DNA of 49,719 nt, from assembly GCA_022578965.1 (NCBI GenBank), contig MU400767.1, positions 1 to 49,719 of the forward strand, given 5' to 3'. The notes beneath the pieces are model-generated. The model was not told the origin of the DNA. It did not search any database and saw nothing but the letters and a program-made list of their open reading frames with translations. Both the position numbers and the translations under genes were made by a program. This stretch comes from Xylaria sp. FL1777 (taxonomy: Eukaryota > Ascomycota > Sordariomycetes > Xylariales > Xylariaceae). Positions 35,801-45,087 of this stretch are shown here, one piece after another (positions within the stretch are counted from its first letter, which is position 1; every line of letters starts with the position of its first letter).

Positions 35801-36378
35801 AGCAGAGAAAATCGTCGGGTAGCTCGAGATTGTTGGGCTCTTGGCCACAACCGAACGCGTGGCATGTTGCATATAAATAAATGGTGAGATCACCAAAAAA
35901 ATATGAAATCTGGAAAGCATTGGGATGAAGTTGAGCGACATCTTTATACCCACACCTCCTTGCACTAAGAGCTTGCAGATAGAGCATACAAGCGAGATCA
36001 ATAGACTGCGGTTAGAGATAATCAACCGCAACGGTTCTATATATTTTGTTCTTGCCTCATTGGTTAGGTCCCTACTATTTCCATATTCCTTATCATCTGG
36101 TCGTTTACGCCAACCCTGTGTAGAATGTCTCTCGCGCAAGTCTATAAATAACTCTGCAGGAGTTGGCATGTTAGCCTCGGCGTTATCTACAGCGTAGTCG
36201 AAGCATTGTGCCTAAATTGTGCCTATGGTCACCAATGACGGAGGTAAGCTGCAGAGGGCCAAATTCGGGACTGTGTTGATTCTGTATGTTGCAGTTGTAA
36301 CCCTCGCCTTAGCCCAAGCATGCCACCGGATGAGGCGAAGACTTCGTATCCAGCGTAGACAGCGCCAAGGCTATACTT
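35801..36378. other. Gene-free interval
   Basis: Spacer after the synthetase. Overlapping opposite-strand readings (35780-36169 minus, 35925-36197 plus) have no domain and look like chance. Confidence 0.5.
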
Positions 36379-36418
36379 CACATATATAGTCCGGCTGTCA
36401 TAGTAGTGAGCTGCTCAC
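36379..36418 (+). promoter_or_regulatory. TATA box and TGAGC-T-GCTCA palindrome of small secreted protein gene
   Basis: CACATATATAG at about 36379-36389 is a TATA box some 140 bp upstream of the ATG. Behind it GTGAGC-T-GCTCAC (36406-36418) is a perfect 6-bp inverted repeat with a one-base centre. Its half-site contains GCTCA, as in the copper motifs of this window, but a link is speculative. Confidence 0.45.
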
Positions 36419-36525
36419 AGGACAGCTCGAGTCTAGTTTTATTATTGACTTAGAGATTGACGTGGCCGTTTCCATCAACAACATAAACACATACATATCA
36501 ATACACTATAATACAGCTCCCCATC

Positions 36526-36924
36526 ATGCAACTCTCCATACACTCATTCGCACTACTTCAGTTCTGCGTGCTGGCAACTCATGCCCTCCCACAGGCTGGC
36601 ACAACGACCTGTTTCCCAACGATGTGGGCAAGCGAAACACAGACGAGCACCTCGTCGATAGAGCCTAGAGAATCCTCCATACCACGTCTCATGGAGACGC
36701 TCGCTATTTGTTGCTGTTGCCAGGCGAAAGAACCATTCACGTTCGACGGTCCGGAGCCCAATCCCCCTTTCGGCGACTGCTCCAAGGCAGGGACCCGCGA
36801 CGTCTGCGGGAGTAACTACACGGGTGCCTCGGGGTTTTCGATGGGGGGGCTAGAGGGACATCCCGAAAGGATCAGTGCGCAGTGTTCGATCTCACGATGC
36901 GGTGCTATGCGGTTCGTGGATTGA
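36526..36924 (+). CDS. Small secreted cysteine-rich protein (effector-like)
   Basis: Intronless, 132 residues, no family recognised. The N-terminus MQLSIHSFALLQFCVLATHA is a classical signal peptide, with cleavage expected near ALPQA. The mature part of about 108 residues holds nine cysteines (29, 62-65, 85, 94, 120, 125), including a run of four, and a Gly/Pro-rich middle. One N-glycosylation sequon (NYT) lies near residue 97. A TATA box sits about 140 bp upstream. Small size, secretion and cysteine content are the usual marks of fungal effectors or surface proteins; the function is unknown. It precedes three more secreted-protein genes. An overlapping frame (36462-36668) and the antisense reading have no signal peptide. 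Confidence 0.7.
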   Translation: MQLSIHSFALLQFCVLATHALPQAGTTTCFPTMWASETQTSTSSIEPRESSIPRLMETLAICCCCQAKEPFTFDGPEPNPPFGDCSKAGTRDVCGSNYTGASGFSMGGLEGHPERISAQCSISRCGAMRFVD

Positions 36925-36984
36925 GACAGACGGGGGGCAAAGGGGTAAACTAGCCGGGGTGGTGTTAATTACTAGTGTCGCAGA

Positions 36985-37003
36985 GGGAGAGAGAGAGAGA
37001 GGG
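36985..37003. repeat. (GA)n microsatellite
   Basis: GGGAGAGAGAGAGAGAGGG between the 3' ends of the convergent small secreted protein and glycoamidase genes. Confidence 0.8.
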
Positions 37004-37073
37004 CGGTGCATTCGCACTCGGCTAGGAAATATATGATATTACTATTCTAGTAGTCCTATTCAACAACGCTATC

Positions 37074-39237
37074 CTAACCCGTGACATCCTTCCCGGCAAC
37101 GTCTACGTGATCCGCCGTAACCGTGTCATTAAACGCGCTCACGTCGCGGTAGTACAGCTCCGAGACATGTCCGGCACCATTGATCCCGCTGAACGAGAAG
37201 ATCTGCCGCGTTCTCCCCGCGCCCGTGCTGTAGCTGTTGTCGCCTGGCCGGTAGTAGTTCGCCGTGCCGTTGCGCCAGGTGCTCACCACGGAGCCCGTGG
37301 GGCCGCCGCCGCCGCCGTTCGACGACGAAGGGAACACGCCCGCGGCCACGAACCCCTCGAGCCCCGTGGGAAACACCGAGTCGCCCCGGACCTCGACGTG
37401 CAGCCCTTGATCGACCTGTGCCCAGAGCGTCAGGTTCCCCTGCTCCGTCACGTCCGCCGTGCTGTTGCTGAACAGGGGGTACTCGTATTTCGTCGCGTAC
37501 GTCGTGCTGGGGCCTGTGGCGGCGTCGGTCCCCGAGATGGAGAACGTGTTGAGGTTGTTGTTCCCGAAGTTGGTCACGCCGCCGCTGTTCGAATACGTCA
37601 ACGACTGCGACCACGTCACCGCGCCGCTCGTCTTCTGCGTCTTCACGTGCGACGTGATGGCCACCTTCCGCGACACTTGGAGGTCGTACTCGAGCGTCTC
37701 GTTGGCGCCGGCGGCGTCCTGCGTCAGGCGCTGCGAGAGCGTGATGGTTGGCGGCGGGGTGCCCAGGTTCCCGACTGTGCCAGTCGTGACGGAGCCCTCG
37801 TCGTCAAGCCAGACGAAGATCTTGCCCGTGACGTACCACTCGTCGTCGGTGGTGTTGGACAGCGCGGCGCTCGACGCCCCGTCGTCGACGAGCCCGACGA
37901 TCTTGATCTCGAAGACGTGGGCCCCGCCGTCGCAGAGCAGCGGCAGGAACGGCGACACGTCGATCTCGTGCTCGCTGATGTCGAACGCCTGGATGCCCAC
38001 GATGGGCCGGTTCAGCTGCGGCACCACGCCGCCCGTGTAGATGACGGGGAAGGGCCACGACACGCCCGCGAGCTGGCCGTCGATCAGCACCTGCACCTCG
38101 CGGAACGGCGAGTAGCCCGGGTACTCGCCGTACGTGGCGTCGAAGGCGAGCGCCGCGCTCTGCGGCACGTTGCTCCACCAGAACTCCTCGTTGCCCTGGC
38201 CCTTGACGTCCACCGTGAACACGGCGCGGTTCGCGTTGCGCGGGAAGTCGGTCACGGTGTTCGTCGCCGGCTGCCCCGGATATACGAACTGGCTGGGCTT
38301 CCCGCCGCTGGTGCCGATACGCTGCGAGATGGGGATGATCAGATCAGCGGGCGCATAGTTACCCTGTAGCTTGTCTGCAGTTTTGAAGAACGTCGCCGTC
38401 AGCGTCGTGTTGAGCAAGCCTGTGTAAGTGTTGTCGACGATGTTTTCGAGGTCGAAGACCACTACGAACCTAGAGTTAGTAATTACCATTCAGAAGTTGC
38501 CAAAACTGGAAGAACATGGGTTACAGTAATTACTCACATATTTGGGGCTGCTTCCACAGGGATACGAACGGCGTCATGTCTTTCAGCCATTCCCATCGGA
38601 TGCCGTAGCTCGTCGGCTCCGCCGTCGACGTCCGCCAGACCTCGTTGTCGCCGAGGTACATGACGCCCGTGCGATCGAATTGCCGTCCCTGCACGACCGT
38701 GGTAAAGTTGATAACCACATGGTCGAAATCACACGGCGGGGCTACATATGCGCCTACGTCGGATATCAGCATGGAGCTAGTCATCAAAGACGACCCTCAA
38801 GAGTCCAATGGCTAGGAGAGAGCAGCATCATAAAAGAGTGCTGTGAGCCATGTAAGGGAGAGCTGGATAGTTCAATGCATACTGATGTAGGGAGCTCCGT
38901 AGCTATTAGCAAACTGATGGTCCATCAAAACCACCGAACATGACGACGACGCATCGCCACTGTCGTCCGCGGCCTCAATTGGTATCTGGTTCGTCGATGC
39001 TAGCGCTTGTATGCCGCTTGTGTCGCGACGTGTAACGCCCGAAGGGGTGAGCACAGGCTCGGCGACCTGGAAGCATTCCAGCGCTGGGCGCGTAGGAGTA
39101 GGTGCCGAGGTTGTGGCAGAAGTTGTATCCTCGCCCGCTGTAAGGTCCTTGTATTTCGCGAAGGGATGGATCGCGCCCGAACCGCCGCCAGCCAAAGCAG
39201 CGCCGGCAAAGAAGCTGAACAGCAATCCTCTCTGCAT
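37074..39237 (-). CDS. Secreted PNGase A-like peptide-N-glycosidase
   Basis: Three exons: 39237-38883, 38753-38538, 38461-37074, phases closing to 652 residues. Introns are GTATGC...CGTAG and GTGAGT...CGTAG. Family: peptide-N4-(N-acetyl-glucosaminyl)asparagine amidase A, which removes N-glycans from glycoproteins. A signal peptide (MQRGLLFSFFAGAALAGGGSG) predicts secretion. Family blocks: CSVVLMDHQFANSYGAPY, PPCDF then VVINFT, GRQFDRTGVMYLGDNEVWR with STAEPT, DLENIVDNTYTGLLN, PFREVQVLIDGQLAG, PFPVIYTGGVVPQLNRPI, and a C-terminal beta-rich part with many N-glycosylation sequons. Exon 3 is strikingly GC-rich (third positions mostly G/C) compared with neighbours, which creates a 420-codon antisense reading that is not a gene. 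Complete by length. Confidence 0.92.
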
Positions 39238-40691
39238 TTCGAGGTATGCTTTCGCGTGTTAGGTATCGGACATGCGGGGATTCCCTCACTAGGCTATAGT
39301 ACTAATTGCCTCCAAAAAGGGAAGAAAAAAAAGAGTACCTGGCTGGAATGAGGGCTGACAACCAAAAAATGGCAATAGTGTACTTTAGGTAGTCAGTGAC
39401 TCGCGATCTGTGAGGAGTAAACATTCGAGTAAGTAGCAACGATCTCTCGTATGAGTAGAGTGCGGACCTGCATAGCATATATGCTGCATGCACATCACTT
39501 GCCCAGACTAGCAGCTCGCGTCACGTCACTTCTCAATTCCCATGTGTGATAAGGACATGACATGGATGCTGTAGCTCTGAGTTCTGACCGTAGCTTCATC
39601 CCGGCCGTGCACGCTATCAACCGAGACAAGAAGGTTGCATCTAGACCAACAGGGGATAGCAAGGGGGATCTCGACCTTAAATTGGAGCTCCGGCTGTCGA
39701 TCCGGGATCTACAGTAGGTAGCATCTCTCTGGGTTAAATACTCAGTCTGAAGGACCCCATTTATTTGTTGCTAATTGGAGATCCTGTAACGGTATTGAGT
39801 AGACCTTATACCACAAGAATAACGAGCTAATGCGAAATATAAGGCTTTATTCCTTTATGATAAGGTATCAGTTATACTTCATTTCCTGGGGTAGCCCAGC
39901 CGTTCTTCACCTTAGCACTTCGACAATTTGTTGGTCGATAGTATGTATCAATTTCAAACAAAGCCATTGCCATTGAAGCCGCCCCCTCCTTAGAATTCAC
40001 ATTGACGATTCAATCATGATATGCACACAATTATAAGAGAACAAGGTCCTAAAGCGTTGGTAGCAGTGCCAAGAACTCAAGGTCTACCGTAAATGGAATA
40101 TCCCACTAAAGGCAAAATGGAAAGGCCCCGTTCCCGGAGCCTGGGATCGCGAAAGGTACTAGACGTCGATCGATTAGACATTCCTTACAAATAATAACTT
40201 CGTACACCAACTTGTATGAATATAGACACCCCTTACGTGTTCACTCAGAGGGCCTAAGTTCGGAAACTCAATATCCATCAGAAGGAAGTCAGACCAAAGC
40301 CTTATCATACTAATTCGTGGCATATCTCCTGATTCTCCTCGCGGGTGTGTTTAGATGAAACTCGCCTCCTCTCTGGCCGGTATGCAGGTGAATATGAAGT
40401 GCGCAAGGGAGGGAGGAAAGGGTGTTACTGGTGAATCATGACAGCGTCAGCAATTGAGATATCAATATAATTGATACTAGGGACCATATGTAATAAGTGT
40501 TCAGTGCTGCTATAGAGTGATTGAGGTCCAACACCCCTTCAAGTAGCATCCAACTCATTGTACCAGGAGAAAATAGAATGTAAAGTATGTGCATGGTATT
40601 CAGCCTGTTTGACTGAACATAAATATACACAAGAAATTTCCCTGCCATCATAATAGTTATTCGGCTCCTAGTTCTGCTTGTCCTAACCCGC
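39238..40691. other. Gene-free interval
   Basis: Upstream region of the glycoamidase and 3' flank of the tyrosinase. Opposite readings of up to 108 codons (39302-39493, 40436-40762) have no recognisable domain; the latter overlaps the last tyrosinase exon in another frame. Nothing else supported. Confidence 0.55.
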
Positions 40692-42332
40692 TCAATCTGC
40701 ATTGATGTACTCAGAGCAGATGACATCGCCATGAAGGTCCATGACGTCGTCGACCGTGACATTGGGATAAATCTCTACCATATATAGTGTATGGTTCAAT
40801 GTTGTCACATTACCATTGTCGCCGAAGTAATTAGTGAACTCGGGGCCTTGTCCGCCAAGTACGGAACCTTCACCCCCAAGAATTAGTCAGATGTTAATAA
40901 TTTGTGTGTTTGTTTGGCTTTGCAAAACCTAGAGAAGTCATGATATAGAAGTGTTTATGAAGCATAATACATATTAGCAAGGACGAAAAAATTGAAAAGT
41001 CATCTCAACGTAATAAAGTGAAGTGAGAGAAAGATAGACTTGGTAGAATTACTTACCTGCGATAGGAAGGTTTGGCCCTCCCATATCAGTGTATCGCTTT
41101 GGAAGATCTCGCTTTTGCCATTCCCACCAGAGCTTATCAAGCCAGCCATGATGAACTACATTACTCAGGGTCAGTAGTTGTCCTTTTTAACACGTCGAGG
41201 GTTTCGGGGTCGGTCGAAGGTTCTCAGAGATTTGAGCTCAGCCTAGAAAGGAGCCCCTGATTTGTAAAGATGGCGAGAACAAGAAGAATATAACTTCCCG
41301 TGATTACTTACGATAGAAGACAGGGTCGCCAGGCGACAGGGTGGCATCGGCCATCTAGAAATAAAGACGTATTAGCATGAACATCAACGTCCTCTCCCTT
41401 TTTTCTCTCTTTCTGTGACAGTAAATAACCAACTTGGGACTAAACAACTTCGTGGATGATCTTACAACACCACCAACACCAGCGTGACCAGCAGCGTGGG
41501 GTCCAACGCTGCCATGTGGCCCACCAAACCAGCACAGCCAGGCGTCGGTGTAGTTTTGAAGCGCATTGCACTCGTCGATATTGGCTTGATTCGTCATCTG
41601 TAGCTCTGTGGTACTGAACTGTCGGGAGAGGCAGTGCTCTGCGACGGTGCCATCTGCTACCCAGCGTAAAGTCAGATTACGGAAGGGCCCAGTCTCAACA
41701 CAGCCGTCCGGCCCCGTCCCGTCACCACCGAAGTACTCGTCTTTCCAGAGATCGGAGGCGGCTATGTCTGTAATATCGTGGAGTTCATCCCAGTATCTGC
41801 CAAACCTTTGTCAACGGGTCTTTCTGGTGAGTAATCCTCTCGCTGCGGGGGTGCGTACGGCATCCGCCCGGTGTATCCGCACTCGTCTTTGATCAAACGT
41901 TCATGAATGGTAAGTAAGTAGCGGTGGAAAGGCAGAAAGCTACCCTGTCATCTCATTGTTACCATAGTAACTATCATACGTTGCGCATAAATAGCCTTAC
42001 GACCCCATGAACAGTTGCCGTCTGGACGACGTGCGGCCATTGTAAGTCGTCCCATCGCGTAACAGCTAAAGGGTTACCTCCCTTTGCGGGAGAATTCATC
42101 AGGCAGAGGTCGGCTTGGATGTAAGATGCCTTCTCGTGTTTCGTCAAGTCGTACCTAAATTAGATTGGTCAATAAATGAAGTTCTTTCGGTCTCAATGTT
42201 ATGTAACTCTGACCATGGTACGCGATCCCTAATTCCAGTACAGACTGATGCATCTCGCTTCCTGGGAGCCGCGACTACAGTTGATGTCGCAGCCAAGTAA
42301 AGCACTGCATAATGAAAGAGCCAGGCCATCAT
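40692..42332 (-). CDS. Secreted tyrosinase-like type-3 copper oxidase (short form)
   Basis: Seven exons: 42332-42214, 42154-42001, 41944-41859, 41805-41466, 41354-41312, 41155-41057, 40867-40692; 338 residues with closing phases. Tyrosinases oxidise phenols or catechols to quinones. The start is the first ATG of MMAWLFHYAV, followed by a signal peptide ending near VVAAPRKR. CuA site: H81 and H89 in WPHVVQTATVHG, and H98 in FLPFHRYL, spaced x7 and x8 as in fungal short tyrosinases. CuB site: HAAGH with HAGVGG, and LHHGWLDKLWWEW. The body includes GCVETGPF and HCLSRQF, also family blocks. The usual WHR is FHR here. No C-terminal lid domain is present, so the enzyme could be active when secreted. 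The first intron's donor (GTCAGA, chosen to give VPWYDLTKHEK) is my least certain junction. Confidence 0.9.
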
Positions 42333-42402
42333 GATATTACTCAACGGAGGCTTCCAACTAGTTTGACGGCACTGTTTCGAGCCGGTGCATGGCTTCTAGT
42401 TT

Positions 42403-42410
42403 TGAGCAAG
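42403..42410 (-). promoter_or_regulatory. Copper-response-like CTTGCTCA upstream of tyrosinase
   Basis: Plus strand TGAGCAAG; one mismatch to TTTGCTCA. It lies about 70 bp upstream of the tyrosinase ATG, in gene orientation. Confidence 0.3.
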
Positions 42411-42481
42411 GCGGATTTTGTATGATACATCAGCCTCTAGTTATATAATCAATGCTAGTTAGGCCCGGGCCAAGTCATTTG

Positions 42482-42489
42482 TGAGCAAA
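42482..42489 (-). promoter_or_regulatory. Copper-response-like TTTGCTCA upstream of tyrosinase
   Basis: Plus strand TGAGCAAA; a perfect match to the yeast Mac1 element TTTGC(T/G)CA. It lies about 150 bp upstream of the tyrosinase ATG, in gene orientation. Confidence 0.4.
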
Positions 42490-43954
42490 AAAGGTATAGA
42501 TGAATCTCGGCGTTGATTGATACGAGAAACGTGCATCTATTCCTCGCATGACGTTGCAATTCGGTGGATCAACATGCGGCCGGCTCACTTTGAGACGTGG
42601 AATAATTATTTCAGAAAAGATGACCGCGCCGTTATCTCTGCAGCTAGGACAAATGGCCCCCAAAATCAACCCTTCATATCAGCTGCCTTGTTCGATTAGC
42701 CTACTCTATAGAAACTTTGTGGGCTTTTCAGCTACATGCATCTTTATTTGAACGACCCTCTCATTCTCACTTTCACTCTGGATCTTATTGTTTCATAGCT
42801 TTTATGATAAATTTCACTATATAAGTTCAAAGTAACATGAAGACTCTATTTCGGGATCTTAAATCTCTTAAACCGAAAACGCTTCTGTAATATCTTCTTA
42901 TGATTCGCGTACCAATAACCAGGATATGAATGAGCATCGAAATACTACGCAACACTCTTAGCCATTTGTTAGATTTATAAACGATAGCTTGAATGAATTT
43001 CGGTTACAGCAGCCCAGGACACCGCGGTTCGTTGAGAAAAGTGCTTGCTGTATGCTTGGCCAAGATTGATGTGTTACGCAAGGGCTTCTAGCTTTTCAAT
43101 TAGTAGCCTTTACTTATATTTTGAGGCAGTGTCTTTGTGACATAAGTGGGACATTGTGATGATTGTGCCCTACGACGGAGAGTGTATTCAATTTGATCAC
43201 CCCATGCCCAAGGTCCGGACCAAGAGGTCTAGAATATAATAATAAGATAGATAACTTAAACATCTTACAAAAGACGATAAAACGATACAATTTATAGCTG
43301 ACCTTTATGACGTTGCTCAAGTAGTGGCGTCTTAAAGTACGAAACTTAATTTCTCCTAATAAATAAAGTCGCTATATTCACATATCCTAGAAACGCTTAG
43401 ATTTAAATAATCTAAGAATGAGATTTATAGTCGGACGTTTTTCACAATAATACTCTCAACTCATGCCTCATAGAGAGCTGCTGTGTAGGAAGTCGAGAAC
43501 CCATATTATACGGCGGCTTTCGAGGCAGTATGAGTGTGTTCGCAGGAAAATTAGATATTTCTTTTCGTAATGATCTTAACCCTAGCCTATGAGAGACATG
43601 CAGCTGATCGGCAGATCAGGTGGCCTCAATGTAATAAACCGCTCTATAATCGTACATATACGGCTACTTGTCTATAATAGAATTACGCCTCAGGTATCGA
43701 TGGCGCGAATAGCCAAGCCGGTAGATTGGACATGCCACTCACGACACCGCGCCGGAAGAGGAAAATGGTATTTAGCCAACAAGCCAACATACCTCAATCT
43801 ACGTTATATTGGCCCGTTGTAGATTGTGATTTAAGGCAATGAGATGAGCTAAGGTCTTCTAATGTTTAGATCTCGGTATTAGCATTTAAGGGGTTGGTGG
43901 CCCCAAACGCTCGCTCCTGAGACATTTCACCGTCCCCGTCCAAAGAAAATAAAA
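42490..43954. other. Gene-free interval
   Basis: Divergent spacer between tyrosinase (-) and the PEBP-like gene (+), moderately A/T-rich. Short readings (42475-42669, 43114-43320, 43589-43822) show no feature. Confidence 0.55.
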
Positions 43955-44761
43955 ATGAAGACTACAGGCATTGTATCGGCAATAATTCTAGCAGGAGTGG
44001 CGTCTGCTCAGACTCCGACGGGATTCACTCCAGCGGTCACCGAGAAACTCGAAGTGACGTTCGGGACAAAGAATGTTGCGACGGGAGGTCAACCGTTGAC
44101 CAAGGCGGACACCGCTCGACAGCCTACTATTGGTATTTCGGGGCCTGCGAACGGAACTTACATCTGGATGTTGATTGGTAAGTTATCTTTCACAACTTAA
44201 ACGACTCATTCATCCAATAGAGATGCTAACAGTGCCGTTTCAGACCTTGATGCGTACGGACACCGCGCCTTCTCGTGTACTTGAGGGAACAAACTTCTCA
44301 GCTTAGAACTAACAAGCATATGATGGCTCTAGATCAACCAACTTCCTGAACCCCCGCGCAGGAACACCAGCGACATATCTGCACACCGTACTCCGAGACT
44401 TCAAGGCCAGCGGCGCAGCGTCGGCTGCCGGCGTAACCACTCTAACCACGACTGCGACAGGTAAGACGAGCAATAGCAAAGCCAACCGGCCCAGCAGAGT
44501 CAATATTCCAAAGATTCTATGCTAATCGTCACTCTCCTAGGTCCCGTGTCTTGGTTCGCTCCTGCACCCGGGGCAGAAAACCCTCCTCATCCGCATCGCT
44601 ACACGAACCTGCTCTGGGAGCAGCCGGCCAACTGGCAGGTTCCCAGCGCCGCGAACACGATGCTGCAGAACCAGAAGCTCGGGTTCGATGTGCCGAAGTT
44701 CATCACTGCTGCCGGACTTAGCAACCCCATCGCTGCCAACTACTTCAATGTCACTGGTTGA
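43955..44761 (+). CDS. Secreted PEBP-like protein
   Basis: Phosphatidylethanolamine-binding-protein fold, secreted fungal type; role unknown, with no established enzyme activity. Exons: 43955-44177, a tiny exon from 44244, 44333-44460, 44541-44761; 193 residues. Signal peptide MKTTGIVSAIILAGVASAQ. TYIWMLIDLDA corresponds to the DPDAP ligand-site block with Leu for Pro; PHPHRYTNLLWEQP is the second conserved block (GxHRY). The tail GLSNPIAANYFNVTG is typical of fungal members. Exon 2 can end at 44253 (10 nt, donor GTACGG) or 44274 (31 nt, donor GTGTAC). Both keep the frame and differ by seven residues; I prefer the shorter because it leads directly from LIDLDA to STNFLNP. The branch site GAACTAAC precedes exon 3. 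Confidence 0.85.
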
Positions 44762-45087
44762 GAGAGTGGGGGGTTCTTTGGGGATACTGCTGAACAAGTA
44801 CTGAAGGACCTCAGTCTAAAATTGTTCATATATGATTATCGCGCTTATAGTCGCATATCCTTCAATTGAATTACATTGTTGAGTTGTTTATCGTATCATG
44901 AAACGTTGTTATGAAAACATCTGCCAACATATCGTCGCGGTGCGGCGGTCCACCGGGTATGCCTTTGTTGTAGCCTCCGTTACTCTGGTTCGGTATCAGT
45001 GCCTCAACTATGCCAGAGCATCATATAGGATCTTAAAACCTTTCTCCCCACCTCTTTTTCTACCGTGCATCGTGTCTCATAAGTTCC
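44762..45087. other. Convergent 3' spacer
   Basis: 326 bp between the tail-to-tail PEBP-like and prenylcysteine-oxidase-like genes. It should hold both 3' UTRs; nothing else seen. Confidence 0.6.

Noticed and set aside
37107..38369. 420-codon open reading on plus, opposite the PNGase A exon
   Set aside because: Arg/Ala/Val-rich composition with no domain, and fully antisense to a well-recognised gene. It is a by-product of high GC.
25734..42332. Ustiloxin-like RiPP cluster (tyrosinase plus flavin monooxygenase)
   Set aside because: No precursor peptide with repeated cores, no DUF3328 (UstY-like) protein with HxxHC motifs, and no transporter of that kind was found. The two genes are about 14 kb apart with unrelated genes between them.
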